From Desulfobacterales bacterium (GTDB taxonomy: Bacteria; Desulfobacterota; Desulfobacteria; Desulfobacterales; Desulfobacteraceae): a stretch of 6,971 nucleotides of DNA. Numbering within the stretch: the stretch's first letter is position 1; the number at the start of each line of letters is the position of its first letter. The translations under genes and the position numbers were made by a program. This document shows positions 6,371 to 6,971 of this stretch, piece after piece. The notes under the pieces were generated by a model, which worked only from the letters and a program-made list of their open reading frames with translations, ran no database searches and was not told the origin of the DNA. The stretch covers positions 1 through 6,971 of the forward strand of contig JAKSBO010000678.1 of NCBI GenBank assembly GCA_022361095.1. Reading direction: 5' to 3'.

Positions 6371-6971
6371 TATGCGTCTCCCATAAAGTACCGGCTGGCT
6401 GTTTTTTCAGCCCCAAACGCCGTGGCCGGTTTCTGTACCGGGGGCGTTGCTTCGGGCGGTTTCAGGCGGACCGATACCCGGCCGATTGATACCGTCTGCG
6501 TCTGTTCTTTTGGGGGGGCCTTTGTACTGTCTGCCCGGGCATTGGGCTGCCCGGTAAAGTCTGCCTGAATTTTTTCCAATGCCCCGCGCACCCCTGCCGG
6601 AATATCCGGATGGTCCCATGCCGGTTCCATGGACAGGGTGCTGTCCGTTTCCTTTTCAGGCGCCGTTGTATTTGGCAAAACGCCTTGGTTAAACAGCATC
6701 TGGTCTGCGCTTATATCGGGAGGGCTGCTTTGGAACACCTGTTCTTTGCTTTGTTTTTGGTGCGCCCTTGGCGGATGATCTATTTTGGGTTGATTATCGG
6801 GCAATAAAATATCAGCAACAGGGCCGGCACGGTTCCCCTTTGGCAAACCTGTCTCCTCACCAGCGTCCAACTCAATTTGTTCATTTTCACTTTCCGTCTT
6901 CTGTGCCTTATAAGATTGCGGCTCACTGATTTTAATATCATTCTTTACAACGCGGGGATCACTTTCCAAAA
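6370..6971 (-). CDS. Disordered P/E/Q-rich eCIS-associated protein (partial; N-terminus beyond window)
   Basis: The reading frame is open from the window edge to a TAA at 6372-6370, about 199 residues (a TTG at 6969 is in frame but probably internal). The sequence is low-complexity and polar: E/Q/K/D/P-rich, with few hydrophobic stretches; no coiled coil or signal peptide is seen. A short helix LEKIQADF (131-138) precedes a possible β-strand VSIGRVSVR (160-168), then PPEATPPVQKP, then a final aromatic element (RYFMGDA). From recall, an IGRV.VR-like strand within a Pro-rich tail is common in a hypothetical protein encoded just before the DUF4255 cap in eCIS and related phage-like loci; this was not searched. 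It overlaps the cap gene by 1 bp, so it likely belongs to the same unit. Function unknown: a tape-measure C-terminus, a chaperone or a cap adaptor are all possible. Confidence 0.6.
   Translation of the reverse strand, partial: LESDPRVVKNDIKISEPQSYKAQKTESENEQIELDAGEETGLPKGNRAGPVADILLPDNQPKIDHPPRAHQKQSKEQVFQSSPPDISADQMLFNQGVLPNTTAPEKETDSTLSMEPAWDHPDIPAGVRGALEKIQADFTGQPNARADSTKAPPKEQTQTVSIGRVSVRLKPPEATPPVQKPATAFGAEKTASRYFMGDA

Noticed and set aside
1..6971. Prophage tail or T6SS
   Set aside because: DUF4255 plus a Pvc15-type AAA+ and a CIS tube initiator favour eCIS; no capsid, portal, terminase, ClpV or TssJLM was seen in the window, though genes outside are unknown.

Overview
The window is a baseplate-and-assembly section of an extracellular contractile injection system (eCIS, PVC/Afp type). 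All eight genes lie on the minus strand, so the locus is transcribed from position 6971 towards position 1. The combination of a Pvc16-type DUF4255 cap protein, a Pvc15-type AAA+ ATPase, a CIS tube-initiator protein, a LysM/gp53-like protein, a gpD/gp27-like hub, a gpV/gp5-like spike and gp25 plus gpJ wedge domains points to an eCIS. A T6SS would be expected to show a ClpV or TssJLM, and a prophage would show capsid or terminase genes; none of these is in the window. The moderately high GC and general codon style would fit a Desulfobacterota-like proteobacterium, but that is a weak inference.

Layout in transcription order: (1) 6971-6370, the 3' part of a disordered, P/E/Q/K-rich protein; (2) 6370-5729, the DUF4255 cap/terminator; (3) 5724-4375, the AAA+ ATPase; (4) 4378-4133, an 81-residue protein of unknown function; (5) 4131-3526, the tube initiator; (6) 3512-3228, the LysM/gp53-like protein; (7) 3220-2153, the hub; (8) a 197-bp spacer at 2152-1956 holding a roughly 140-bp imperfect palindrome; (9) 1955-1140, the spike; (10) 1130 to below 1, a gp25-gpJ wedge fusion that runs off the window. 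Apart from the palindrome spacer, genes are separated by 13 bp or less or overlap by 1-4 bp, as expected of one polycistronic unit.

How the parts fit: the spike and hub form the central needle base. The LysM/gp53-like protein and tube initiator connect the hub to the inner tube. The gp25-gpJ fusion would supply the wedge and the platform for the sheath. The DUF4255 protein should cap the distal end, and the AAA+ ATPase probably acts in assembly or cargo loading. Compared with Afp/PVC, two canonical fusion proteins are split here (Pvc7 into tube initiator + LysM; Pvc8 into hub + spike), while two canonical separate proteins (gp25 and gpJ) are fused. Sheath, tube, tape-measure, gpI and cargo/toxin genes are not in the window. 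No tRNA, rRNA, CRISPR array, insertion sequence or convincing promoter was seen.
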